From assembly GCA_965153355.1 (NCBI GenBank), contig OZ231126.1, forward strand, positions 82,398,001 through 82,462,000: a stretch of 64,000 nucleotides of DNA. The letters are read 5' to 3'. The DNA comes from Flaccisagitta enflata. Its lineage: Eukaryota > Chaetognatha > Sagittoidea > Aphragmophora. The notes below the pieces were generated by a model that made no database searches, was not told the DNA's origin, and saw only the letters and a list, made by a program, of their open reading frames with translations. Positions 35,155 through 47,265 of this stretch are shown piece by piece. Made by a program: the position numbers and the translations under genes. The first letter of the stretch is position 1. The number at the start of each line of letters is the position of its first letter.

Positions 35155-37610
35155 AGCTCGCTCTCTACTCTTCATAGGTACACAGACCTTTTCGCATGTG
35201 CCAAGTTAAGTTACTGCTCATTTACATATTCTATGATCGATCGCGCCTTTATACTAAATGGAAACAATTTTATTTCTTTACCATTTGTTTTTATATTTAC
35301 ATACATTTTTTGTTGAATTTTCTCTATTATTAAAACCTCCCGTTAACAGACATGTCCACCTGTACAGGTCAAGCAGCATGTGAAAAGCCGCAAAGACAAT
35401 CAGTCACGTCCCATAAACTTATTGGGTAACTAACTAGATTGATGAGTGTACTATGTCCAGATCCGGCTTGCTACCCACAGTCCTGCATTGGGATATTCCT
35501 CGATGCTCGCAACTGAGGTTATAGTGTAACAATCCTCAGTTTCTTTTGACAGGTAACTTATTGAAGTATAGCTCCCTTCTTGACGGAGTAGAGAAAGGAA
35601 TGGGAAACGGGTAAAATGCAGACGGTGTCACGAAGAGCAATCTACAAGGTTAGACCGATTTGGATGACTATTGGCAGGTTATTAGCATTTCAGTGGTCAC
35701 CTCGACTGACCTGCTTAGAATGATGCTCATCTGGCCATACCCACTACACGCTTTTCTTTTTATAAGAACACCGTTTATAAGAACATCAGCTTCAGATATG
35801 GCCAAAAAATTAAAACATTTTAAGAACATGCTGAGCCTTAGATTTGAAGATCAGAAAAATATTTTTTTCAAAAAACTGGTAAAATTAGATGAAATACTTT
35901 TAATGATGGATATTTTGATAATGATTTTTAAATTGATAATTTAATATTCATTAAATATCATTTGATTATTTTAACATTTCTTTTTATATGATAAGAATGT
36001 TTTTTTAACAATTGCTTAAAATATATCATTATAATAATCAGGGGTAGGAAAGCTAAAAAGTTTTTAAACTTTTTTAAACTTTTTTAAATTTTTTTACTTT
36101 TTAAAGTTTTTTTAAAAAAGTTTAAAAAAGTTTAAAAATGTTTGAAAATTTTTAAAAATGTTTAAAAAAATAAAGGAGGGAAGAAAAATAATTCATCTAG
36201 TTGACTTTTTTAAAACTTTTTAAATTTTTAAAAAACTTTTTAAAGTTTTTTAAAATTTTTAAATTTTTTTTAAAACTTTTTAAATTTTTTTTAAAACTTT
36301 TTAAATTTTTTTAAAACTTAATGAATTTTTAACATATAAAACCTGCCCTGTTAAACGTTTTCAGGCTTTTTAAATTCTTTTAGAATTTTTTAACCATTTT
36401 GAAGCTTATCAAAGATATACGCGAGAATGAATTTCAAAATTTTTTTAACCTTTTTTAAACTTTTTTAAACTTTTTTAAACTTTTTGTCCACGACGAACAG
36501 TCGGTGACTATGAAGTAGCAGTGATGTGTAGTCTGTCTGTTTGTCTGTCTGTTTAAAACCCTTGATATTTTTGGAACCAGACTTCAGAATTTTATGAAAC
36601 TTTGCTGGTGTTGTTTATAGGTCAATAGGAGCTTGTGCACCAATTTTCAAAAAAATTCATTAACTTTTACTACCCTTTGCCTATTATTTTTTATGGTAAT
36701 ATTTTACTGGACAGCTAGCGATTTATAGGCAGAGGTAGTAAGCATAGCCAATTTTTTTTAATTTATTATTTTTAGTAAAAAAAAAAAGAATCACTAATAA
36801 GCAGCCCCTGCAAAATTCGAATTAAATCTGAAGTCTGGTTTATGAGATATTAGCTAATTTATTTATGTAGTAATATGTTGCCACAGGACTTGGAGACGAT
36901 TTACACCAGAGCGGGTGGTAAACTTATGTGAATTTTTTTTAATTGGTATACAAAGTGAGATATTAAATATTCACACAAATTTGAATTAGATAAATCTGGA
37001 TTTGGAGATATTAGCTTATTATGTAATGTATGTTACTAGGACAGGCAGTTTACATAGGCAAGAGGTAGTAAAGTTATGTGAATTTTTTTTTTTAATTTGG
37101 TATTCATTTGAGATAATGTCAATTAAACAGCTCCTGCAAATTCGATTTAAATCTGAAGTCTGGTTTAAGGGATATAAACATATTCATGTATTAATATATT
37201 ACTGCTGTGAGAGTGGGTGAGTGTTTCATTGAGAAGATTCGCACTTTTCTCATTTACATATTGCGGATGACCATTTATTTGTTCAAAGATTTTTGTGTGA
37301 TGCATTTATTGGTTAAATATCATTTTACATTCACTCATGTTGTTGTTCAGCTTTATAGCAATTTCATTATAACAATTTAAATGATAAACAGTACTAATTT
37401 GATTACTTGTAATTTAATAGCTGAACTATATAGTATTCAGAAAGATTTAACTCTGGTCAAAGTTCACCTTCACGGTAAGGTTTGCGCGCACACACTGCAC
37501 GCATGCCTTACAGCACACACGCACACACACACAGACAGCGGTGACGTGCTGCAGTCTAAGATGTGCCTTCTTGTTTAGTGTTTAAGGTGTGCCGTCATGG
37601 ACTCATCAGG
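35155..37610. other. AT-rich intergenic DNA with low-complexity tracts
   Basis: No supported gene. At 36050-36490 the sequence is largely TTTTTAAAC and TTTTTAAAA words. At 36483-36555 GTCCACGACGAACAG followed by GTCTGTCTGTTTGTCTGTC looks like a decayed Helentron-like 5' end after a T-run. At 36590-37200 the interspersed repeat with CCCCTGCAAAATTCGAATT occurs at least three times. A short ACACAC tract is at 37490-37535. Confidence 0.55.
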
Positions 37611-37614
37611 TTTT

Positions 37615-37800
37615 TTTTTTTTGAAATTTTTTTTTTTTTTTTGAAGAATTTTTTTTGAAAAAAAAATCTTTTAGGTTTTTTTTGAAAAAAAAATTTTTTT
37701 TTTGAAAAATTTTTTTTGAAAAAAAAATTTTTTTAAAAAAAATTTTTTTGAAAAAAATTTTTTTGAGAAATTTTTTTTTTCTGAAATTTTTTTCTTTGGT
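37615..37800. repeat. A/T homopolymer mosaic
   Basis: Alternating runs of T (8-18 nt) and A (6-9 nt) separated by TTTGAA. It resembles 4265-4370, and both are near a copy of CATGGACT. Confidence 0.8.
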
Positions 37801-37836
37801 GGAGTGTATCTTCTTGAGTCGCGTTTACGCGACGAG

Positions 37837-37886
37837 AAAGCTTCAAAATTACAGTCCCCAGTCGGGGACTGTAATTTTGAAGCTTT
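37837..37886. other. Perfect 23-bp hairpin followed by a T-run
   Basis: The left arm, 37837-37859, begins AAAGCTTCAAAATTACAG and ends TCCCC. The loop is AGTC (37860-37863), and the right arm, 37864-37886, is the exact inverse. The right arm runs into TTTTTTT. It lies just outside the inner end of arm B, beside a damaged AGTCGCG palindrome (37817). Confidence 0.9.
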
Positions 37887-38734
37887 TTTTCTATTGACAA
37901 AAGAACTCTAAAACTGTCCAAAATAGGCCCATCCCACCCCACGGGCCCACCCTAATCCGGAGAATCAGGAGAGAGAAGCGAGGACACCATCGAGAAAGTT
38001 TATCTGCTTTGTCCATCCGTCCGTTGGTCAGTCTGTTGGTCCGTCACACTTTTACTTTTTTTATCAATTTTATTTCTTTAAGTCATTTAAAGTCATTTCA
38101 GAGTACACTAAGTCAATCTAAGTCATTCCAAGTCACTCTAAGTCATCCTGTAAGTCTCGCACGCGACTAATAGGTGTTGGGCTTGTTGGCAAAAAACTCC
38201 CCCAAAGCGTTAGCTTTGGACTTTAGTTCTTGGTGTGCGAAAAGCCCTTCATCAATGGTAATTCAGGGGGTAATAAAGGTGCAGGGATAGAGCTCAGGGA
38301 ACATCAAAGATACAGAGCTGAGTTTCAAAAAAGTGTCCCAATTAGCCCCATGTGACGGTAGTGGTAAATGATTATAGTAGTAAAAGATGATAACAGTAGT
38401 TGAAGATAACAGAGATGATTATAGTAATGATTATAGTAGTAAAAGATGATAACAGTAGTTGAAGATAACAATCGTTGAAGATGATAATAGTAGTTGAAGA
38501 TGAATCTTGAAATCCATGATGGCAAACCAAAGAAAAAGACGGAATGTAATGAATGAGCATGTAAAAAAATTCATAAACTCAAATCCTCGATATAAATAGC
38601 CAAAGTCCTAGTAACATATTACTACCTTTATAAGCTAAAATCTTATAAATCAAACTCTTGATTTAATTCAAATTTTGCAGGGGCTGTTCAATTAGTATCC
38701 TTTACTTGTATACCGAATCAAATAATGATGGTGA

Positions 38735-40050
38735 CAGTAATTGAAGATGATGACAGTAATTGAGGAAGATGATTAACCAGTGTTAGAAGATGTTGGCAGT
38801 AATTGATGTTGGCGTGGTGAAGATGGTGGCTTATTGGTGCAGAATGATGACGGTAGTTGAAGACAATGACAGCAGTTGAAGATAATGACGGTAGTTGAAG
38901 ATAATGACGGTAGATGAAGGTAATGACAATAGGTGAAGATAATGACAATAGGTGAAGATAATGACGATGGATGAAGATAATGACAATGGTGGAATATGTT
39001 GGCGGTAGTTGAAGATGATGACAATAATTGAAGATGATGACGGTAATTGAACATGATGACGGTAATTGAAGATAATGACAATAGATGAAGACAATGACAG
39101 TAATTGAAGATGATGACGGTAGGTGAAGATGATGGCGGCAGTGGAGGATGGTGAAGATAGTTGATGGTGATGACAGTAGTTGAAGATAATGACAGTAGTT
39201 GAAGATAATGACAGTAGTTGAAGATAATGACAGTGGTTGAAGATAATGACAGCGGTTGAAGATAATGACAGTAGTTGAAGATAATGACAGTGGTTGAAGA
39301 TAATGACAGTAGTTGAAGATAATGACAGTAGTTGAAGATTGACTGACGTGGTTGAAGATAATGACGGTGGTTGAAGATGGTGGCAGTAGTAAGTATTGGC
39401 AATAATGAAGATATTGGCAATAATGGCGATATTGGCAATGGTGGAATGATGACGTAGTGAAGATGTGGCAATGGTGGAATGATGACAGCGATTGAAGACG
39501 ACGATGGTGAATGACATGCGGCGAGATGATGACGTCGTTGGTGTGTGTGGATGAGCAGCAGTGGTGGCAGTGGGTGAAGATGATGACAATAATTAAAGAT
39601 GATGACAGTAATTAAAAGGTATTGGCAGATGACCGAATGACGTGGTTGGGTGAAATGGTGAAGATGATAACGTAGTTGAGTGGTGACGTGGTCGAAGATG
39701 ATGACTTCGTGGTGAAGATGACGGTGAGGTGAAAGATTGTGACAGTAGTGAATGATGACGTGAATGGTAATGAGCAATGGTGAATGATGACAGTAATTAA
39801 AATGATGACAATGAATTGAAGATGGTGGCGTGGTTGAAAAGATGATGACAGTGAATTTGAAGATAGTAACGTAGATTAGAAGGTGATAGCCCAGTGAATT
39901 TAGAAGGTAGTAGTGATAGTTTGAGATGACAGCCAGTTGAAAATGATAGCCTTGGTTGAAAATGACAGTAGTTGAAGATGACTAATGGTAGTTGAAGAAT
40001 GGTAAACAGTGGTTGAAGATGATGACAGTGAATTTAGAAGATGATACTTG
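38735..40050. repeat. Degenerate 19-bp minisatellite, arm B copy
   Basis: Inverse of the arm A array: AGTTGAAGATGATGACAGT units, far more irregular, with many single-base indels between 39400 and 40030. The homopeptide-like open frames on the minus strand are repeat artefacts. Confidence 0.85.
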
Positions 40051-40970
40051 CCCGCAACATACGTCAAGGTCCTTTAATTGAGACAAATCTGAAGTACTAG
40101 TCAACCTATCACAAAGGCTTTAAAAGCGTATGTTAATAAAACAAATGAGACAACCAAATGGGACCGCCGGACATTCTTTACCCAGGTACTAAACTAAATG
40201 GAGTTGGACAATAATTGCCTAAGTCCTAGTAACATACCACTACGTAAATAAGCTAATATCTCATAGACCAGACTTCAGATTTAATTTGAATTTTGCAGGG
40301 GTTGTTAATTTAGTACCCTTTACTTGTTCACCAAATTAAAACAAGGCCGGATAATAAGGAGATAGAAGAAACTGAAAAAAACAAAAAACAAAAACAATCT
40401 TACGATTTTTTCCGGTCGGCGAGAGTCGCCTTTACTGGTACCATTTACCTTTTTAAAAATCAAGGGTTTATATAGTTGGACTTTTGATTTCTTTCCTTCG
40501 AATCTATCAATATGGAACTACACATGAGCCTTTTTATAATAGAGCCAACCACCTGTAGATACAGTAGATCTCGTCTAGACTTGACATAACGGGGGCAAGC
40601 ATTATGGAAGAACAAATGAAAGTAGAGAGCTATCATTTGGGATATAAACTAATAAAAAAATGATTTATTCCCTATGATACTTGGTTGCCATGGAGACACA
40701 TTTCCATGTATTCTCACTAAAATATTAATATTTCAAGAGTTTTTTTAGGGAACATTGCCTAAAATCAAATTTGCTACAGCTTTCCCATAATATATTTGTA
40801 ATATGTTCTGTAAAAATAACGCACATTTGACCATTGAGCATATCCATGTATGATAACCCCTAGCAACTGCTAAACGAGCAATATTTTTCCAGAACATACT
40901 GTGGGAAAGTTGTAGCAAATTTAATTATGAGCAATGTTCCCTCAAACAAGGCTGGATACGTGGCTACCCC

Positions 40971-41139
40971 AGTCGCGTGCGGGTGGGCAGGGGCCGTAAT
41001 TGAGGTCACCAGATAATTTGGGTAGGAGCAGTAAGGCCGAAAACCGCAAAGACCTAGAAAAAGTAAAGTGTGACAGACAGACGGACCGACGGACTGACTG
41101 ATGGACGGACCGACAAAGTGGGGTGTAGAGCACGCGATT
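40971..41139. mobile_element. Short GCGTGC-family element, arm B copy
   Basis: AGTCGCGTGCGGGTGGGCAG at one end and GCACGCGAT at the other, with GACAGACGGACCGACGGAC between. Counterpart of 15141-15308. Confidence 0.5.
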
Positions 41140-41712
41140 AAAAATTTCTCAAAATATTGATATTTTAGCGTAAATAAATGGAATTGCGTTTCCATAGCAA
41201 CCAACTATCATGGGCAATAAAGTACCATATCATTATTCTATGTTCCAAATATCAATCCCCTTGCTTCATTCATTTTCCTACAATGCTTGCCCCCGTTATC
41301 TCAAGTTTAGAAGAGATCTATTCCCATTCCATGCGCGTTCACCTATGCTTGAGTTTCTTCTTCGTTTGCTTCAGCTTTTTGGCGTCTTTGAACATATCCA
41401 AATGAGTTAGAACCCCCATGATCTTTGGGAATCCGTGAATTTGACAGACGTTGAGGAACTCAAAGGTCTCCATCTCAAAACCAAAATTAGCGTCTGGAAA
41501 GTAAATTAGGAGAATGGGATCCTATTTACATTTATGATTTTAGTGAAAACGATCCCAATTAACGTACTCCAATCAGATTTAACACAATATCTTTTCGAGT
41601 AACCCTCGCGCTTCGTCCATTACGTCTCGGTGATAAATACCGCCAAATTTGACAAATCATTCTGTTCTATTATGGATTACGCTGCTATGCAGAAACAAGG
41701 CCAACACCTATA

Positions 41713-42050
41713 AGTCGCGTGCGAGATTTACAGGGTAAGAATGACTTTGAATGACTTAGAATGACTAAAAATGACTGAGAATGACTTAAAATGTCCAAAA
41801 AAGACTTAAAATGACTAAAAAACCTTATCACTAAAAATGACTTGAAATAACTTAAAATGACTTAGAATGACTTAAAATGACTTAGAATAACTATTAATGA
41901 CTAAAAAAGACTTAAAATGACCTAAGAGTTGACGTTATATTACAAAAAAAGTAAAGTGTGACGGACGGACGGACGGACCGACAGACAGACGGACGGACCA
42001 ACGGACGGACGGACCGACAAAGCGGGGTGTTGAGTCGCGTGCACGCGACT
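41713..42050 (-). mobile_element. AGTCGCGTGC-family element, arm B copy
   Basis: Inverse counterpart of 14219-14565, with both AGTCGCG ends and the AATGACTTAA decamers intact. It was present before the duplication. Confidence 0.65.
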
Positions 42051-42541
42051 AAAAATATAACCAAAACTAAAGTCTTATGCATGTATCATACTCCCTAAAT
42101 TTGGTAACAAAAGGTTACCTGATCAATGGTATTGATCTCGCATCGGTATACTCTTTGAAACAACAGATTCCTTTAAAAAAGATTGCACGAAAAACATTAG
42201 ATGTTGCCGCGTAAAAAACCGAATCTCTCTTTGAACGCAAAATTTTGCACTTCCAAGAACATGGCCTTTTTCTCGGAACTGTTAAGACTGATGCCATGTT
42301 TTTTAAAATGCAAAATTTTGCATTCAAAGACAGATTTTGTTTTTTACGCGATACATATCAATGCACAAGAATCAAATTTTGCTGAAAATCCATCAATTTA
42401 GCATTGTTTCTCTTCACTTCTCCTAAGTATATCGTACAGAAAACTGCTTTTCTTTGCAAAAAATTGATGATTATCCACCACAAATATATTATCTTAATAA
42501 AGAATCTGTGTATGGATAATTTTGACTTGTCAAATTGCGTA

Positions 42542-43326
42542 GGGGGGAGGGGCAAATCGGGCCACTTTTACTGCTTTTGTTTGGGGAATTTTTAAAATGA
42601 ATCCCCCATAGCTATTTATTTCCATGTTAAGGTAGCATTTATGCATAGGTTTAGGGCTGATGTAGTGAATTTCAGAGAGGGCTCCGTGGGGGCCCATATT
42701 TTTTTAAAAACCTGATGTGGCCCGATTTACCCCAGGTGGGGCAAATCGGGTCACTTTTAGCTTCATTTGCATATTCCCCTAAAGGCTCATAACATTACCC
42801 AAATTTTTTTGCCAGGATGTCAGGAGCTAAGTTAGGGTTTGATTTGATGACATAATTGCCAAATTCGTTCGATTTTACCTGGACCAGAAATGTCGCATTT
42901 TACAGCCATGAAAAATCTGCTAACAAAGAAATAAAAGGAATTTCCCGGTGCCCGATTTGCCCCACGTTTTCATTATCTTTACATACAACAAGACTAGCAA
43001 ATTGGTAACAAAGATTCATGTGATACGTAAGGTATTGGACCTAATCACAATATCCAATAAGTCACCCAAAATGACAATTGTTGAAGTTGTGATAAAGTTT
43101 ATCACCACCTATCAGTTATCGTATCAGTAAAGGTTAGGAATGAAGTTGTGCTGATGCTGCTGTTGCTGCAGCAGTTCTGAAGAAACATCACCCCAACAAC
43201 CACTTTGACTGGTGCAACTCACTAGCAGGATCATCACTACTTTTATCCCAATATTCATTTCAGAAGTGACATTGATAAACACAAGTGGCCCGATTTGCCC
43301 TTGGCCCGATTTACCCCACCCTCCCC
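42542..43326. mobile_element. GC-rich inverted-end element, arm B copy
   Basis: Counterpart of 12919-13727, again with GGGGCAAATCGGGCCAC ends and TA flanks. It lies in intron 2 of the truncated BMS1 copy. Confidence 0.6.
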
Positions 43327-44426
43327 TATTCGTTTGCAATGTAACTTACCAATCATGAGCAGCACCAAATCCGCGATTTTGGCCACGTCAATCATGGAAT
43401 AGATGTCGTTGTTGCATTCCACGAAAGTGATGCGCCTCTTCTTGCCGGAAACGACGGTCACCGGTCCCGCCGGATGATTCAACCGCTGATGAGCGAAATT
43501 CTTGACAAGACACTTTAACAAAGTCGTTTTCCCACACTGGAAATGGGGCGCAGTGTTAAAATGAACAGCGTCAATGATTTGGAGTTGATTATTTTTTCCG
43601 TATGCAATTATAATGATATCGACAACGGGTTAAAGGTTATCCAATTGAAGCCAAACACATGTGTCACAGAAAACTGTCCATAATGATGCATCAAAACAGT
43701 TTTTTGTGCTTTAAACATTTTCATGTAAAATGCAAATTAGGATAAAAGACAACTTAAGACCTTAAATTCTAACAAATATTCATAAAATATACATAAAAGA
43801 TTCTGACACCACGAAAATTGTGAACCACATTTTTTGGCAAAACACAAAACGTCCAAACTATACCTTGGGCGGACCAACGAGCGCCACGACAAATGGCGGC
43901 AGTTCCAAGGGCGTTCTATCCACTTCCGGGACACGCTTCCGCTTCTCTTTAATATCCGCCGTCCGTCGGAATTTCTTCTCCAACTTTTTGACGTTATTAA
44001 ACGCGAAGGCTTTTGGATTTCGCACCGGATCGGGGGCTAGTTTATCTTTCTTTCCTCCCTTGTCAACTACTCCTTTAGCGCCATCTTCGGTCCCACCTCC
44101 TTCTCGATTCCCTTTCTCCTCCTCCCCTACCCCGTCACCCTGCTGTTGCTGCCGTGACTTTTTCAATTTCTTTTTCTCGGCCTTTCTGCCGCTTTGTCTC
44201 TTGTTGTGGCGTTTTTTAGGGTCGTCATCTTCCCCTCCGCCTCCCACAGTCATTTTCTTTTTTGATAATCAATCAAACCGCGAATGACTGAACGAAATTG
44301 CCCCAGATTTTCAGTACATCATTCTCACACACTCCGCAAGCCCTATATGCGTTCAACTGATTGAAACAAATCAAGATCATGAATATTGATAGAAAAAGCA
44401 ATATACCGACTAACCACTGAAAAAAT

Positions 44427-45409
44427 GAACAGTAATTGGGTCTGCGAAGGAGGGGGGTTAAAGATTACAAATTCCATAGGATTGCTATGACCAATAGATC
44501 GCTAACCCCATAAGTTTGCTTAATCCATAAGTCTTTCCATTTAGAGTCTCCATACAAAGTTTCGAGCAAATCGGTTGAAAAATGGTAAAGTTATGCAAGT
44601 TTTTCACTCTTAGGCTAGTAGGCTAATTGGGTGGTAGGCTGGTTTGACACGATAAATAGTGTGCATATATTGAGTTCTTCCATTTAGAGACTCCATACCA
44701 GTTTTCAACCAAATAGGTTGAAAAATGTCCAAGTTATGCAAGTGTTTTGCTTGTAGGCTGGTTGGGTGATAGGTTGGCAGTTAGCATGCTCAAATGCAAA
44801 TAAATCGCAAACATGTTTTGAGTCCTTCCATTTTGAGACTGCATACCAAATTTCAACCAAATTGATTGAAAAATGCCAAAGATATGCACATTTATAACTT
44901 TTAGGCTGGTAGGCTGGTTGAGTGGTAGGCTGGTTGGACATGATAAATAGTGTGCATATGTTGAGTTCTTCCATTTAGAGACTCCATACCAAGTTTCAAC
45001 CAAATTATTTGAGAAATGACAAAGTTATGCAAGTTTTTCATTTTTAGGCCGGTAGGCTGGTTGGGTGGTTGGTCGGTTTGGCCGATTAGCATGCTCCAAT
45101 GCATACATATGATGAGTCCTTCCATTCAGAGACTCCATACCAAATTTCAACCAAATCGGCTGAAAAATGCCAGAGTTATGCACGTTTTTCACTGGTAGGC
45201 TGGTTGGGCCGGTTGGGGGGTCGGATCACAAAAATCGGATAGGATGTAAAGCGCCTTACCCTAGTACAACTTCCCACCAAATATGAACCAAATTGGTCAA
45301 AGCATAAAAAAGTTATCCATTTTTTAAAATCCATGACGACGACGACAACGACGACGACGACACCCACCTTGAATTATAGTCCGCGTCGGAATGATATTCC
45401 GTCGCGGAT
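44427..45409 (-). mobile_element. Pearl/HINE-like element, arm B copy
   Basis: Inverse counterpart of 7852-9658, but about 980 bp against 1800 bp, with fewer 165-bp core units. It ends TATTCCGTCGCGGAT, where the terminal GTCCGCG has mutated to ATCCGCG. Core-unit number therefore changed in one arm after duplication. Confidence 0.6.
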
Positions 45410-45598
45410 AAAAAACCCATTTCTGCGAGAGCTATGTGAATGTGTATTTCAACATACTCATTGGTAAACATATAATCTACTCATAGGGCGGGAAATTGAG
45501 CTAAAGCGAGCGGCAATCGCTAATCACGACGATGATCGAGGGATTAGGAGAGAGGGAGAATTATCATCATCATCGGGAATCGGAGCCAGTCATTAAAG

Positions 45599-45750
45599 TC
45601 ATTGTTGTCGATGATCCTGATCATTCGCAATCGGTTGATTTACGCCGCTCAGTCGAATAGAGTCCTCAGTATTCGCGATCCCTCGGCTATTACTAGTAGC
45701 AGCTTCCCTCGCCTCAGCTTCTCGACCAAATTCCGCTGCCTCATTCGTTC
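45599..45750 (-). CDS. Orphan 3' terminal exon, unknown protein (arm B copy)
   Basis: Inverse copy of 7511-7665 with the same acceptor (TTGTTTTAG), frame and TGA. One codon is missing (EAEAREAAT instead of EAEATREAAT). Otherwise the encoded peptide is unchanged. Function unknown. Confidence 0.35.
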
Positions 45751-45849
45751 CTAAAACAAGAAAAAGGAAAACCATTCACATGTGTGAAAAGATAAGCATT
45801 AATGATACTTGAAAACTCTCATACACAGGATAACAAGTGACGCGGGGTC

Positions 45850-47100
45850 ACAAAATTGTTGCGGACGGGTGGGCAGGGGCATCTAACCGCCAGCCTCAAA
45901 CCAACCGCCAGCCTCAACCCAACCCCACTCCCAACCCCCTTCCGCACGCTAACAAACTCACGAAATACCAACTGGGTCATTTCAGCACAAATCACACAAA
46001 CTATAAAACCCAAAAAAATAGATTTGGCTCATTTTTGGTGTACAGATAGCCCATGTGGAGATATGCAAAAATCCCAAATTTTTTTTTTCTACGACGTGTA
46101 TTTTGGATTTTACGGGGGTTTGAAATTTGGGCCCCCGGGGGTACCCCCAAATCTTTGAAAGGCCATAACTTGGCCTGTAGTTGAGCTAGAAAGACAATCT
46201 TGGTGTCAATCATCTAGTTTTGGACCAAAGAATCTGATACTACAACAAAAATGGTCAAAAAAATTTTTTTGGGGGGTGATTACCCCTAGGGGTGCTTTAT
46301 CGGGGTACCCCGGGGTACCTAGTACGGTGAAATTTGAAAAAATTCAAATTGAAAAAGAAACTTCATGGTTTTTTGTATCATATTCAAAAGTAAAAAACAT
46401 GTGTATAGACCTCCTAAATACTGAAAAAAAAAAATAATAAAATGGTTTATCAGGCCATTTTTCACATTTTTACCCTTCTCGTGCTATTTTTGGGCGAAAA
46501 TGAGAAATGGTGACAAGCCATTTTGTTTTTTTTTTCAGTATTTAGGAGGTCTATACATGTTTTTATTTTTGAATATGATACAAAAAACCATGAAGTTTCT
46601 TTTTCAATATGAATTTTTTCAAATATCACCGTACTAGGTACCCTGGGGTACCCCGATAAAGCACCCCTAGGGGTAATCACCCCCCCAAAAAATTTTTTGA
46701 CCATTTTTGTTGTAGTATCAGATTCTTTGGTCCAAAACTAGATGATTGACACCAAGATTGTCTTTCTAGCTCAACTACAGGCCAAGTTATGGCCTTTCAA
46801 AGATTTGGAGGTACCCCCAGGGGCCCAAATTTCAAACCCCCGTAAAATCCAAATTACGCGTCATAGAAAAAAAAATCGGGATTTTTGCATATCTCCACAT
46901 GGGCTATCTGTACGCCAAAAATGAGCCAAATCTATTTTTTTGGGTTTTATAGTTTGTGTGATTTGTGCTGAAATGACCCAACTGAAGCAACAAAAATGCA
47001 AGTTTTTCCGCGTTTTCAACTCGATCACCTCTACGGACCGACGGACAAACGGACGGACGGACGGACAAAGCCTCTCATAGAGTTGCGTGTCCGCAACTAA
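45850..47100 (-). mobile_element. AGTTGCGGAC-family element, arm B copy, interrupted
   Basis: Counterpart of 7150-7432. GTTGCGGACGGGTGGGCAGG at one end and AGTTGCGTGTCCGCAACT at the other, with GGACGGACGGACGG inside. The central part is split by the foldback at 45974-46979. Confidence 0.55.
45974..46979. mobile_element. 1-kb foldback element, arm B specific
   Basis: Starts GGGTCATTTCAGCACAAATC and ends with the inverse. The arms meet near 46477, so the element is a 1006-bp near-perfect palindrome. AACT flanks both ends. The arm A site (7288-7291, AGTT) is empty. Internal GGGGTACCCCGGGGTACC-type motifs link it to 26559-27563. No protein is encoded. Confidence 0.85.
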
Positions 47101-47265
47101 AGAGAAATCTCCAGCTGCCCCGCCCGTCCCGCTCAGCAGCAGCCAGCAGCGGCGGAAGAATCGCACATTTGAACATTTCAATCTTTTATGAAATCGGGGA
47201 GAGGGTGAAAAAAAAATCCGCTTCCTTTGTTGAATTAGATCATCTTCGTAGGAAACATTTGCAAA

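Larger units (their letters stand above)
41343..44253 (-). pseudogene. BMS1: Truncated BMS1 copy (exons 1-3 only)
   Basis: Inverse copies of BMS1 exons 1-3: 44253-43864 (390 nt), 43536-43350 (187 nt) and 41493-41343 (151 nt), with the same splice sites and frames. They encode the N-terminus, the complete P-loop and the GVLTHLD segment, about 242 residues. Exons 4-8 are absent because arm B ends in what was intron 3, so no complete BMS1 can be made. Differences from the intact gene include one Gln lost and one Lys gained in the linker (EEEKGN), Ala to Val in KGVVDKGG, and Pro to Leu in the conserved PLEPPP motif (PLELPP). It may still be transcribed, since the 5' flank was copied too, but it is most likely a non-functional fragment. 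Confidence 0.85.
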
